DNA of 29,708 bases from the NCBI GenBank assembly GCA_937968015.1, contig CALBSO010000119.1, forward strand, positions 1 to 29,708. The letters run 5' to 3'. The notes beneath the pieces are model-generated. The model searched no databases, was not told the origin of the DNA, and saw only the letters and a program-made list of their open reading frames with translations. The position numbers and the translations under genes are program-made. Positions 14,515 through 20,976 of this stretch are shown piece after piece. This stretch comes from an uncultured Thermomicrobia bacterium (lineage in GTDB: Bacteria > Chloroflexota > Chloroflexia > Thermomicrobiales > JALYUS01). Positions within the stretch are counted from its first letter, which is position 1; every line of letters begins with the position of its first letter.

Positions 14515-15720
14515 ATGACAGACTCAGTCCTCAGTCCTCAGTCCTCAGTCCTTTCCCATCTCCGCACGCCCGAGACCGCGCCCTATACCGACCGGCGGTA
14601 CGCTCCGCCCCGCGCGAGTGATGACCCGCGCCCCGCCTTCGCGCACGACCGCGACCGGATCATCCATGCCGATGCCTTCCGCCGCCTGCAACACAAGACG
14701 CAGGTGATGGTCGTCTCCGAGGGCGACTTTTTCCGTACCCGCCTGACGCACACGCTGGAAACGGCACAGATTGGCCGCGCCATCGCGACGCTTCTCGATC
14801 TCTCCGAGCCACTGACGGAGGCGATCTGCCTCGGCCACGACCTCGGTCACACGCCCTTCGGCCACACTGGCGAGACCGCCCTGAATGCCCTGCTTGCCGA
14901 TCAGGGCGGCTGGGACTCCAACTTCCACTCACTCGTCGTCGTCGAGGAGATCGAGGTTAACTATTCGGACTATCCCGGCCTCGACCTGACGTGGGCGTGC
15001 CGCGAGGGGATCGCGCGCCATCAGACGCCCTTCGACCTCCCCGTCACGACAGGTGAGTACGTGCGCACCGTGCAGCCCTCGCTCGAAGCGCAGGTCTGCA
15101 ACCTCGCGGATGTGATCGCCTACGCGACGCACGATGTGCAGGACGCGATCGAATCGCGCATGCTCGCGCTGGGCCATCTCCAGGCATGGGCGGAGGCGAA
15201 CGACTGCCGGGTCTGGCTGCGAAGCGCGGAGACGGCGCGGCGCGAGGTGCCGGATATCCAGGGGCGCGAGGCGTTGTTTGTGCGGCGCATCCGGCGGCAT
15301 ATGATTAACTCGCTGATCAGCGACGTGCGGCGCACCTCACTCGGGCGCGTCGCGGAGTGGGAGATCGAAACGCTCGACGCGGCCCGTGCCGCGCACACCG
15401 CCGTGATCGGCTTCGGCGCGCAGTCGGAGCGGGATGTCCAACAGTTGATCTCCTTTTTGCTGGAGAATGTCTATCGCGGGCCGGTGATCGCGCGGCAGGC
15501 ATACAAGGCGCGATATATCATGGAGCAACTGTTCGTCGCTCTCAGCCAGCACCGCCGCCTCCTGCCGCAAATGTGGCGCGCAATGATCGGGACCGGCCCG
15601 GACCTGACGCAGGAGCGCGTCGTCGCCTATTATCTCGCCTCGCTCACCGACCGGGGCGCGATTGACCTCTACAACGAACTTTTCCTGCCCAGCGAGCGCT
15701 CCCTCGGCCACCACATCTGA
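14515..15720 (+). CDS. dgt: Deoxyguanosinetriphosphate triphosphohydrolase-like HD protein
   Basis: The product has 401 residues. The HD-domain dNTPase signature is complete: RDRIIHADAFRRLQHKTQV, DFFRTRLTHTLE (metal His79), LGHDLGHTPFGHTGE (H108-D109) and a distal Asp in NLADVIAYATHD. The family hydrolyses dGTP or other dNTPs to the nucleoside and tripolyphosphate. The opening PETAPYTDRRYAPPRASDD is typical of the shorter Dgt-like group. Residues 4-14 (SVLSPQSSVLS) are encoded by four heptamer repeats, and no start codon lies between the repeats and the conserved region, so the repeat must be translated. The stop TGA overlaps another heptamer array. The ribosome site is weak (AGGGCGG). Confidence 0.93.
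   Translation: MTDSVLSPQSSVLSHLRTPETAPYTDRRYAPPRASDDPRPAFAHDRDRIIHADAFRRLQHKTQVMVVSEGDFFRTRLTHTLETAQIGRAIATLLDLSEPLTEAICLGHDLGHTPFGHTGETALNALLADQGGWDSNFHSLVVVEEIEVNYSDYPGLDLTWACREGIARHQTPFDLPVTTGEYVRTVQPSLEAQVCNLADVIAYATHDVQDAIESRMLALGHLQAWAEANDCRVWLRSAETARREVPDIQGREALFVRRIRRHMINSLISDVRRTSLGRVAEWEIETLDAARAAHTAVIGFGAQSERDVQQLISFLLENVYRGPVIARQAYKARYIMEQLFVALSQHRRLLPQMWRAMIGTGPDLTQERVVAYYLASLTDRGAIDLYNELFLPSERSLGHHI
14523..14550. repeat. Heptamer array (CTCAGTC) x4 inside the dgt start
   Basis: Four exact CTCAGTC units begin 9 nt into the coding sequence of the dGTPase-like gene and are translated as Ser/Val/Leu/Pro/Gln. They are complementary in sense to the ACTGAG units that end the preceding gene. 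Confidence 0.9.
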
Positions 15721-15777
15721 GTAGCGAGTAACGAGTAACGAGTAGCGAGAGACACGGAATCCCTCGTTCCTCGCTAC
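15719..15777. terminator. Heptamer array (GAGTAGC/GAGTAAC) forming the dgt terminator hairpin
   Basis: GAGTAGC, GAGTAAC, GAGTAAC, GAGTAGC and GAGAGAC (15719-15753) start within the dgt stop codon. GTAGCGAGTAACGAG (15721-15735) pairs with CTCGTTCCTCGCTAC (15763-15777) with one mismatch in 15, giving a long hairpin directly after the gene. Confidence 0.8.
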
Positions 15778-15816
15778 GGGACGAACGCCCTTTTCGTCGT
15801 CTTGTCATTCCTTGCA

Positions 15817-15825
15817 TGGTATCAT
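15817..15825 (+). promoter_or_regulatory. Extended -10 (TGGTATCAT) and structured leader of citrate synthase
   Basis: TGGTATCAT lies about 110 nt before the ATG at 15936. The leader holds a stem GCTGCTT (15836-15842)/AAGCAGC (15866-15872). A short stem GTTGC (15915-15919)/GCAAC (15929-15933) encloses most of the ribosome site AAAGGGG. Confidence 0.5.
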
Positions 15826-15935
15826 AGAGATACAGGCTGCTTGCATCGGGCGCTCTTTTGTGTGGAAGCAGCGTGGCACGACGTGTATGGTGGGGCAACT
15901 CGACGCGTTGATTCGTTGCACGAAAGGGGCAACCG

Positions 15936-17078
15936 ATGTCTGCGACCGGCACGGGAAAAGGGGCGCATCCTGCGGGGCTGGAAGGCGTCGTCGCCTGTGA
16001 CTCCGCGATCTGCGCCGTGGATGGCGTGCGCGGCGTGCTCTCGTATTTCGGCTATGACATCCATGACCTCGCCGATCATGCGTCTTTCGAGGAGACGATC
16101 GCCCTGCTCTGGTCCGGCGATCTGCCGACACGGACGCAACTCGATGAACTGACGGGCCAACTCGTGGATGAGCGACCACTACCCGAGCAAGTGATGGACC
16201 TGCTGCATTCCTTCCCAACAGATGCACGCCCGATGCATGTCCTCCGCACGGCGGTATCCGCGCTCGGCATGTACGATCCCGAGGCGGAAGAGAAGAGCAT
16301 GGCATCGAACCGGCGCAAGGCGATCCGCCTCACCGCGAAGATCCCGACGATCATCGCCGCGTACGACCGCATCCGGAAGGGCAACGAGCCTGTCGTGCCA
16401 ACCAGCGGCCACTCGACCGCCCGCAACTTCCTGACGATGCTCCACGACACCCCGCCGACCGACACCGAAGAGAAGGCGCTCGACATCGCCTTCATCCTCC
16501 ACGCGGACCACGAACTGAATGCTTCCACGTTCGCTGCCCGTGTCGTCGCGGCGACCCTCGCGGACTTCTACGGTGCGACGACGTCGGCGGTCGCCTCTCT
16601 CGCCGGGCCACTACACGGCGGCGCGAATGAGGAAGTGGTGAAGATTCTCGACGCGGTCGGCAATCCGGAGCGCGCCGTCGCGTATGTGCATGAGCAACTG
16701 GCGGCCCATCGGAAGATTTCCGGTTTCGGCCATCGCGTCTACAAGGCGGAGGATCCACGCGCGACGCACCTGCGCGAGATGGCACGGCAAGTCTGCGAAG
16801 AGTCGGGCAACCAGAACATGTTCCTCACACTGCGCGCGATGGAAGACACGATGCTCAACGAGAAGAATATCCACTCCAATGTGGACTTCTACTCCGGCAC
16901 CGTCTATCGCGCCCTCGGCATCCCGGACGATCTCTTCACGCCCGTCTTCGCCATCTCCCGGATGTCCGGCTGGGCGGCGCATATTCTGGAACAGTATGGC
17001 GATAACCGGCTCATCCGCCCGCGCGCGGAATACACCGGCCAATACGACCGCCACTATGTGCCGATTGCGAAGCGATAA
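15936..17078 (+). CDS. gltA: Citrate synthase
   Basis: The product has 380 residues, the size of type I (dimeric, Gram-positive/archaeal) citrate synthases. The catalytic triad is present: H227 in GPLHGGANEEV, H266 in GFGHRVYK and D317 in NVDFYSG. HADHELNAS (H192) and the Arg-bearing ends RPRAEYTGQYDRHYVPI are also conserved. It condenses oxaloacetate and acetyl-CoA, the entry step of the TCA cycle. 2-methylcitrate synthase activity is a close alternative that sequence by eye cannot exclude. AAAGGGG is 6 nt before the ATG. The gene stands alone between two heptamer hairpins. The N-terminus GVVACDSAICAVDG matches the usual family opening and fixes the start. Confidence 0.96.
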   Translation: MSATGTGKGAHPAGLEGVVACDSAICAVDGVRGVLSYFGYDIHDLADHASFEETIALLWSGDLPTRTQLDELTGQLVDERPLPEQVMDLLHSFPTDARPMHVLRTAVSALGMYDPEAEEKSMASNRRKAIRLTAKIPTIIAAYDRIRKGNEPVVPTSGHSTARNFLTMLHDTPPTDTEEKALDIAFILHADHELNASTFAARVVAATLADFYGATTSAVASLAGPLHGGANEEVVKILDAVGNPERAVAYVHEQLAAHRKISGFGHRVYKAEDPRATHLREMARQVCEESGNQNMFLTLRAMEDTMLNEKNIHSNVDFYSGTVYRALGIPDDLFTPVFAISRMSGWAAHILEQYGDNRLIRPRAEYTGQYDRHYVPIAKR

Positions 17079-17081
17079 ACC

Positions 17082-17132
17082 GAGCAATGAGCAATGAGTG
17101 GGGCATAACGCTTCCCTCATTGCTCATCGCTC
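17082..17132. terminator. Heptamer array (GAGCAAT) forming the citrate synthase terminator hairpin
   Basis: GAGCAAT, GAGCAAT and GAGTGGG start 4 nt after the stop codon. The inverted partner is ATTGCTC, ATCGCTC. The 17-nt arms 17082-17098 and 17116-17132 pair with a single mismatch across a 17-nt loop. Confidence 0.8.
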
Positions 17133-17152
17133 ATCGCTTCCCGGGGGTGGAC

Positions 17153-17677
17153 ATGATCCGTGAAGCGACCGCTGCCGATGCGCCCGCGATTGCACGCGTG
17201 CATGTGGAGAGTTGGCGGACGACCTATCGTGGCATCGTGCCGGATGAGGCGCTCGCCAATCTCTCAACCGAGCGGCGCGAGCGGTTCTGGGCCGCAGTGC
17301 TCAGTAAGCCGGACAGCCCGGAGTTCGTCTACATCGCGGAGGATGACACGGGTGCGGCCATCGGCTTCGCGTCCGGCGGGCCGGAGCGGGAGGACAATCC
17401 GGCCTATACCGGCGAGTTGTACGCGATCTATCTCCTCGCCGGGCGGCAGGGCAAGGGTATCGGGCGCCATCTCGCGTGGATGGTCGCGGAACGGCTGGCA
17501 GCGGCAGGGCACGAGACGATGCTGGTCTGGGTGCTCGCGGAGAACCCGGCCTGCCGCTTCTATGCGGCACTCGGTGGCGTGCCTGTGCGGGAAAAGCAGA
17601 TCACGATCGGTGGTACGTCATTGACCGAAGTCGCATATGGCTGGAGTGATACGCGCGCTATCCGGCAGCGCAGGTAG
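17153..17677 (+). CDS. GNAT-family N-acetyltransferase
   Basis: The product has 174 residues. MIREATAADAPAIARVHVES with WRTTYRGIVPDEAL is the classic GNAT opening. ELYAIYLLAGRQGKGIGRHL contains the acetyl-CoA pyrophosphate loop Q-G-K-G-I-G, and VWVLAENPACRFYAALGG is motif B. The acceptor amine is unknown, and family neighbours include small-molecule and ribosomal-protein acetylases. The ATG at 17153 was chosen over one at 17087, because the earlier one would translate the terminator hairpin and lacks a ribosome site, whereas GGGGGTGG precedes 17153. A 36-residue membrane peptide gene follows after 10 nt. Confidence 0.92.
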   Translation: MIREATAADAPAIARVHVESWRTTYRGIVPDEALANLSTERRERFWAAVLSKPDSPEFVYIAEDDTGAAIGFASGGPEREDNPAYTGELYAIYLLAGRQGKGIGRHLAWMVAERLAAAGHETMLVWVLAENPACRFYAALGGVPVREKQITIGGTSLTEVAYGWSDTRAIRQRR

Positions 17678-17687
17678 GGAGGGGACG

Positions 17688-17798
17688 ATGCGCTCGCGTC
17701 GCCCCATCTGGCGCGCCTTCGACTTCGTGCTGATTGTCATTGTGCTCGCGCTCGCGGCGTTCGTCCTCTTCGCTCTCGTCACTGCCGTGCGGGCATAA
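17688..17798 (+). CDS. 36-residue single-pass membrane peptide
   Basis: ATG with an excellent ribosome site (AGGGAGGGG, 3-4 nt before ACG-ATG) opens a 36-residue peptide. It has a basic N-terminus (MRSRRPIWRAFD) followed by one hydrophobic helix (FVLIVIVLALAAFVLFALV) and a short basic end TAVRA. It is 10 nt after the GNAT stop, so the two are co-transcribed, and a hairpin terminator follows. The charge pattern predicts an N-in single-pass protein. No family is recognised. Small helper or regulatory membrane peptides have this form. Confidence 0.65.
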   Translation: MRSRRPIWRAFDFVLIVIVLALAAFVLFALVTAVRA

Positions 17799-17805
17799 AC
17801 GTGGG

Positions 17806-17829
17806 AGCGTAGGCTGGAAAGCCTACGCT
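17806..17829. terminator. Bidirectional terminator between convergent units
   Basis: AGCGTAGGCT (17806-17815) pairs perfectly with AGCCTACGCT (17820-17829) around a GGAA tetraloop. It follows the plus-strand micro-gene and overlaps the TAG stop of the minus-strand Gfo/Idh gene. Confidence 0.8.
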
Positions 17830-18901
17830 ACTCGGTATGTGCGACTTCCACCGGCATACCACCCTCACGCGCGGAGGCGTACATCGCCTGCGTCAGTTGG
17901 GCGACGGCGAGACCACGGTCGGCATCGGACGCGCCGAGATCGTTGCGCGCGATTGCCGCAACAAACTCCGCTTGCGGGGTCGTGGACTTCGGACGCTCTC
18001 CTTCGGGTGGGACGAGATTGTGGCGTGGTGTGCCGATCCAGCCGACATAGTTGTCCGCGCCGATGTGGCGGATGTTATCACGATCCCAGATTTCAATCGT
18101 GCCCTTGGTGCCGACGATCGTGATGTTCCAGAGTGTCGGCCCGCGCCCGACGGCCGCCAGCGTCGCCACGCGCCCGCCGTTGAAGCGGATCACCGCAGCA
18201 TTGATAATGTCCACCTGCTCGCCATCGGCATCGTTGAAGGCGGCGACAGTATCGGGCCGCATATTCGTGAGATAGAGCATGATGTCCACGAAATGGCTGC
18301 CGGTGTCCACGAGCATGCCGCCCTCACTGAGCGTCGCGGAGAGCCGCCAGCCACCGAGTGCGCCCCACTGCTGCGTGATCTGGCCGGAGTAGAAGAGGAT
18401 TTCGCCGAGATTCCCGTCCGCGATCTGCTGATGGGCGTAGCGGTACGGCCAGAGGCGCGGGTTCTGGTACGAGACCATCAGGATGCGCCCCTGCGCCTGC
18501 GCGAGCGCGATCAACTCCCGCGCCTGATCGGGCTGCGTCACGAACGGCTTCTCGCTCAGGACGTGCTTGCCTGCCGCCAACGCCTCCTTGATATGCTGGT
18601 AATGAAGGCCATGCGGCGTCATGATAATCACGCCATCGAGGTTGGTCTTCAGCATCTCGCGATAGTCATGGTACGCCTCCGCATCCTTCAGTACGGGAAA
18701 GTCCGCCGTGAGCGCGGCGATATTCTCCTCGCTCACATCCGCCACCCCCGCGACGACCGCTGCCGATATCTCCCGCAGCGCCCGCATATGCTGGTGGCTG
18801 ATCCGCCCGCAGCCGATCAATCCCAATCGAACGGAAGGACTGCGGACGGGAGAAGGACTGAGGACTGAGGGCTGAGGACTGAGTGGGTTCTGCCTCGTCA
18901 T
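17828..18901 (-). CDS. Gfo/Idh/MocA-family oxidoreductase
   Basis: The product has 357 residues. The NAD(P) fold starts at VRLGLIGCGRISHQHMRAL. GVIIMTPHGLHYQHIKEALA and GKHVLSEKPF carry the family Lys-Pro motif, and the C-terminal domain has GGMLVDTGSHFVDIMLYL with the His expected at the active site. The family oxidises or epimerises sugars and inositols. The substrate is unknown. The N-terminal 24 residues before the fold (LSPQPSVLSPSPVRSPS) are Ser/Pro-rich because they are encoded by heptamer repeats. GGGGAG sits 6 nt before the ATG, supporting this start. It is the second gene of an operon with ThuA, a standard pairing. Confidence 0.93.
   Translation of the reverse strand: MTRQNPLSPQPSVLSPSPVRSPSVRLGLIGCGRISHQHMRALREISAAVVAGVADVSEENIAALTADFPVLKDAEAYHDYREMLKTNLDGVIIMTPHGLHYQHIKEALAAGKHVLSEKPFVTQPDQARELIALAQAQGRILMVSYQNPRLWPYRYAHQQIADGNLGEILFYSGQITQQWGALGGWRLSATLSEGGMLVDTGSHFVDIMLYLTNMRPDTVAAFNDADGEQVDIINAAVIRFNGGRVATLAAVGRGPTLWNITIVGTKGTIEIWDRDNIRHIGADNYVGWIGTPRHNLVPPEGERPKSTTPQAEFVAAIARNDLGASDADRGLAVAQLTQAMYASAREGGMPVEVAHTE
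18855..18882. repeat. Heptamer array (GGACTGA) x4 inside the Gfo/Idh gene start
   Basis: Units are GGACTGA, GGACTGA, GGGCTGA and GGACTGA, followed by the cap GTGGGTT. The array codes for Ser/Pro/Leu/Gln in the minus-strand N-terminus. It is complementary in sense to the array at 18962-18982. Confidence 0.9.
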
Positions 18902-18961
18902 CTCTTACTCCCCACGTTGTTATTTGCCATGATCTGCTCGCCTTGCATCCTCTCTCCCCTT

Positions 18962-18982
18962 TCCTCAGTCCTCAGTCCTCAG
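18962..18982. repeat. Heptamer array (TCCTCAG) x3 supplying the ThuA stop codon
   Basis: Three exact TCCTCAG units. On the minus strand they read GGACTGA, encoding the last residues (LRTED) and the TGA stop of the ThuA-like gene. On the mRNA they can pair with the array 80-130 nt downstream, enclosing the Gfo/Idh ribosome site and start in the loop. Confidence 0.9.
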
Positions 18983-19642
18983 TCCTACCCAATAGACGGC
19001 GTTGCGGATAACGCGCTGCACGTCGGGCCGGTAAAAGGTCGGGTTCTCCTCGTGGCCGGGGCGGTAGTAGAAGACGCGCCCCTTGCCGATCCGGTAGGCG
19101 AGGCCGGAGCGGATCTGCTTACCGTTCGGGAAGGTGGAGTGGAAAACGACGGCGTCCGGCGTGCCGATGTCGAACGGCTCGTCGTACATCTCCTCGTCTT
19201 CGATCACCATGTCCGAAACACCGCGCGCCACCGGATGCTCCGGCATGACGACCGTGATCTGCTCCGGTCCCGCGTCGTGCTTCCACCCACCGATGGATCC
19301 CGTCGCACCGATCAACTGGGTGAAGGGCTTGGACATGTGCGATGAGTGGAGCGGCACGAAGCCCATCCCTCGCTCTCGCACATGTTTCATCAACCGCTCG
19401 ACATGGACATCCTGCACATTGCGGTGGAGCAGGTGCCCCCACCGGACGAGCACATCCGTGTTCGCCAGCGATGCCTCGCTCAGCCCCTGCGCCTCGTCCG
19501 TGAAGGTCGCCGTGCGCACGTCCAGATGCGGATCGGCCTTGAGCGCGGTCGCCACGACCGCGTTGATGTCATGCGGATAGGCCGCCTTCGGGGCTGTCCC
19601 TTCAGACCAGACGAGAACGCGGAGTTTGTCGGTCATTGCCAT
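18965..19642 (-). CDS. ThuA-domain (trehalose utilisation-like) protein
   Basis: The product has 225 residues. LRVLVWSEGTAPKAAYPHDI, LANTDVLVRWGHLLHRNVQD, then GMGFVPLHSSHMSKPFTQLI and GRVFYYRPGHEENPTFYRPD match the ThuA fold, a class I glutamine-amidotransferase-like family lacking a proven catalytic Cys. ThuA proteins act in disaccharide (trehalose) catabolism alongside Gfo/Idh-type dehydrogenases, which is exactly the next gene here. The start ATG has GGGGGTAGG upstream. The alternative MTDKL start is 6 nt later. The C-terminal LRTED and stop come from a heptamer repeat, suggesting the original end was slightly different. Confidence 0.92.
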   Translation of the reverse strand: MAMTDKLRVLVWSEGTAPKAAYPHDINAVVATALKADPHLDVRTATFTDEAQGLSEASLANTDVLVRWGHLLHRNVQDVHVERLMKHVRERGMGFVPLHSSHMSKPFTQLIGATGSIGGWKHDAGPEQITVVMPEHPVARGVSDMVIEDEEMYDEPFDIGTPDAVVFHSTFPNGKQIRSGLAYRIGKGRVFYYRPGHEENPTFYRPDVQRVIRNAVYWVGLRTED

Positions 19643-19659
19643 CGTTGCCTACCCCCTGA

Positions 19660-19683
19660 CCCCCTTCCGAGACAGGAAGGGGG
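19660..19683. repeat. C-rich/G-rich hairpin repeat upstream of ThuA
   Basis: CCCCCTTCC (19660-19668) pairs with GGAAGGGGG (19675-19683) across a 6-nt loop. It belongs to the same loosely conserved family as the hairpins at 22160-22198, 22671-22692, 23729-23748 and 27625-27715. The rest of the spacer to 19828 holds no gene. Confidence 0.65.
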
Positions 19684-19828
19684 AACCGGGCACACGGCCG
19701 TGCGCCCCTACATCGCTCTATTCCTCCCCCGATTGCCCCTTCCTTTTCGGGAAGAGAGACCCAAGGGTTAGGTTTCTCGGTATCATGCCACAGGATGTGC
19801 GATCATGGGCATTATGTTCGAGAAGCCA

Positions 19829-19864
19829 TTGGCATCCGCGACTGCCTTATGGTATATTTACCAT
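19829..19864 (+). promoter_or_regulatory. Promoter with overlapping operator for the toxin-antitoxin operon
   Basis: TTGGCA (19829-19834) and TATATT (19853-19858) are 18 nt apart, with the TGG extension before the -10. The -10 is embedded in an inverted repeat ATGGTA-TATT-TACCAT (19849-19864). This is a well-placed operator for repression by the HTH antitoxin. Confidence 0.7.
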
Positions 19865-19908
19865 GTCGCTCATGTGCAGACAGAGGAGTGTTGAGAGGAT
19901 GGCTTTCA

Positions 19909-20286
19909 TTGGCGGAAGACCAACGACCGCTCGTGTGGGTTGGATCGTCGAAGAAGGAACTCGACACATTTCCCGATGATGTTCAGCATGTGATCGGATT
20001 CGCGCTCTGGCGGGCGCAGGAGGGAAAGAAACACCCCGATGCCAAGCCGCTCAAAGGGTTTCGTGGCGCGGGCATATTGGAAATCGTCGCTGACGAGGAG
20101 GGTGATGCATATCGCGCTGTCTACACCGTCCGGTTGACGCACGCGATCTACGTGCTTCACGCCTTTCAGAAGAAGTCGAAGCGCGGCGTCAAGACACCGT
20201 ATCCGGTGATGAGCCTTGTACGACAACGTCTGCGAGACGCTGAGGAACTCGATGCACACGCGATGACAACGGAGGAAACCATTTGA
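19909..20286 (+). CDS. higB: HigB/RelE-type toxin (phage Gp49-like, PF05973 group)
   Basis: The product is about 125 residues from TTG 19909. LVWVGSSKKELDTFPDDVQH, then AKPLKGFRGAGILEIVADEE, YRAVYTVRLTHAIYVLHAFQ and KKSKRGVKTP are the landmarks of the Gp49-like HigB/RelE superfamily: an N-terminal helix pair, then a beta sheet with basic residues and a K-K-S-x-x-G-x-x-T-P end. The family cleaves mRNA on the ribosome. The start is uncertain. TTG 19909 has GAGAGGA at 9 nt, while TTG 19891 follows GAGGAG too closely. The gene overlaps the antitoxin by 4 bp (TTGA), and toxin-first order is typical of HigBA. Confidence 0.85.
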   Translation: MAEDQRPLVWVGSSKKELDTFPDDVQHVIGFALWRAQEGKKHPDAKPLKGFRGAGILEIVADEEGDAYRAVYTVRLTHAIYVLHAFQKKSKRGVKTPYPVMSLVRQRLRDAEELDAHAMTTEETI

Positions 20287-20642
20287 GCATTGAATATGAA
20301 CGCGGGAGCGGAAACGTCTTCGCCGATCTTGGCCTGCCAAACGCCGATGAACTCCTCGCGAAAGCGAAGATTGTCGGGCAGATCAGCGACATGATCGAAG
20401 AGCGTCATCTGACTCAAGTGCAGGCAGCCGAGACACTGGGTATTGACCAGCCCTCTCTCTCTCGCCTGCTTCGCGGTCGGACAGTCGGCTTCTCGATGGA
20501 TCGCCTGATCCGGATGCTCAACGCATTCGATTATGATGTGACGATCACGCTATCGCCGAAACCCGCGAACCGCGATCACGCACACGTCACCGTGCAGCCA
20601 TTCCCCATACCGACACCAATCAGCCATCATAAGCAGGGATAA
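20283..20642 (+). CDS. higA: HigA/XRE-type antitoxin
   Basis: The product has 119 residues, started by TTG in a TTGA overlap with the toxin stop and preceded by GGAGG at 7 nt. The HTH is QISDMIEERHLTQVQAAETL with GIDQPSLSRLLRGRTVGFSM, close to the HTH_37/HigA2-like group, and is followed by DRLIRMLNAFDYDVTITLSP, a short C-terminal strand used for toxin contact in this family. The last 25 residues are His/Pro-rich and probably flexible. It should neutralise the upstream toxin and repress the palindromic promoter at 19829-19864. Confidence 0.88.
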   Translation: MSIEYERGSGNVFADLGLPNADELLAKAKIVGQISDMIEERHLTQVQAAETLGIDQPSLSRLLRGRTVGFSMDRLIRMLNAFDYDVTITLSPKPANRDHAHVTVQPFPIPTPISHHKQG

Positions 20643-20976
20643 TGATCGCGCCATCGCCTCATCATCCCGTGGGGGCGCCTCCATTTGCAGTTCCTCAGTC
20701 CCCTATCTCCCCATCCAGCCGCCATCCACGACGAGCAGGCTCCCACATCTCTCCTCAATCTCACAGCGAATCGCCCTGTGGCGTAGCATAGCATCGAAGA
20801 GAACCCCGATCGAACCACGCAAACCACCCGAAGGGCGCCCGCGATCCGGCAGCAGTGGATTGCCCTCGCGCGCCGGTCTCAGGGGTGCGATGTATCCTTG
20901 AGGGAGAGGGTTGTGGGGGTGAGGGGTGAATCGTGCGATAATCGCGGTGAGGCGTTGAGCGAGAAGGAGGCAAGCC
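20643..20976. other. Gap with an SDR remnant and leader of the amidohydrolase
   Basis: The left part holds a single TCCTCAG unit (20692-20698) and the end of a dead SDR gene on the minus strand (20703-20762). The right part (about 20880-20940) is G-rich and hairpin-prone, followed by GATAAT near 20937 and the AGGAGG ribosome site of the amidohydrolase. No intact gene or RNA is recognised. Confidence 0.5.
20703..20762 (-). pseudogene. C-terminal remnant of a short-chain dehydrogenase
   Basis: The minus strand reads EERCGSLLVVDGGWMGR and stops. The segment L-x-V-D-G-G-W is the near-invariant C-terminus of classical SDR enzymes. Upstream sequence (GRPSGG..IGVLFDAMLRHR) keeps only a vague echo of the preceding SDR helices, with no Rossmann fold or Tyr-x-x-x-Lys. 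It is a short match judged by eye. Confidence 0.4.

Noticed and set aside
17087..17152. N-terminal extension of the GNAT protein
   Set aside because: It would translate the terminator hairpin and has no ribosome site. The family starts at MIREAT, 17153.
17837..18868. 343-residue plus-strand open frame
   Set aside because: It is antisense to the Gfo/Idh gene and its ending RTED merely reads the heptamer array.
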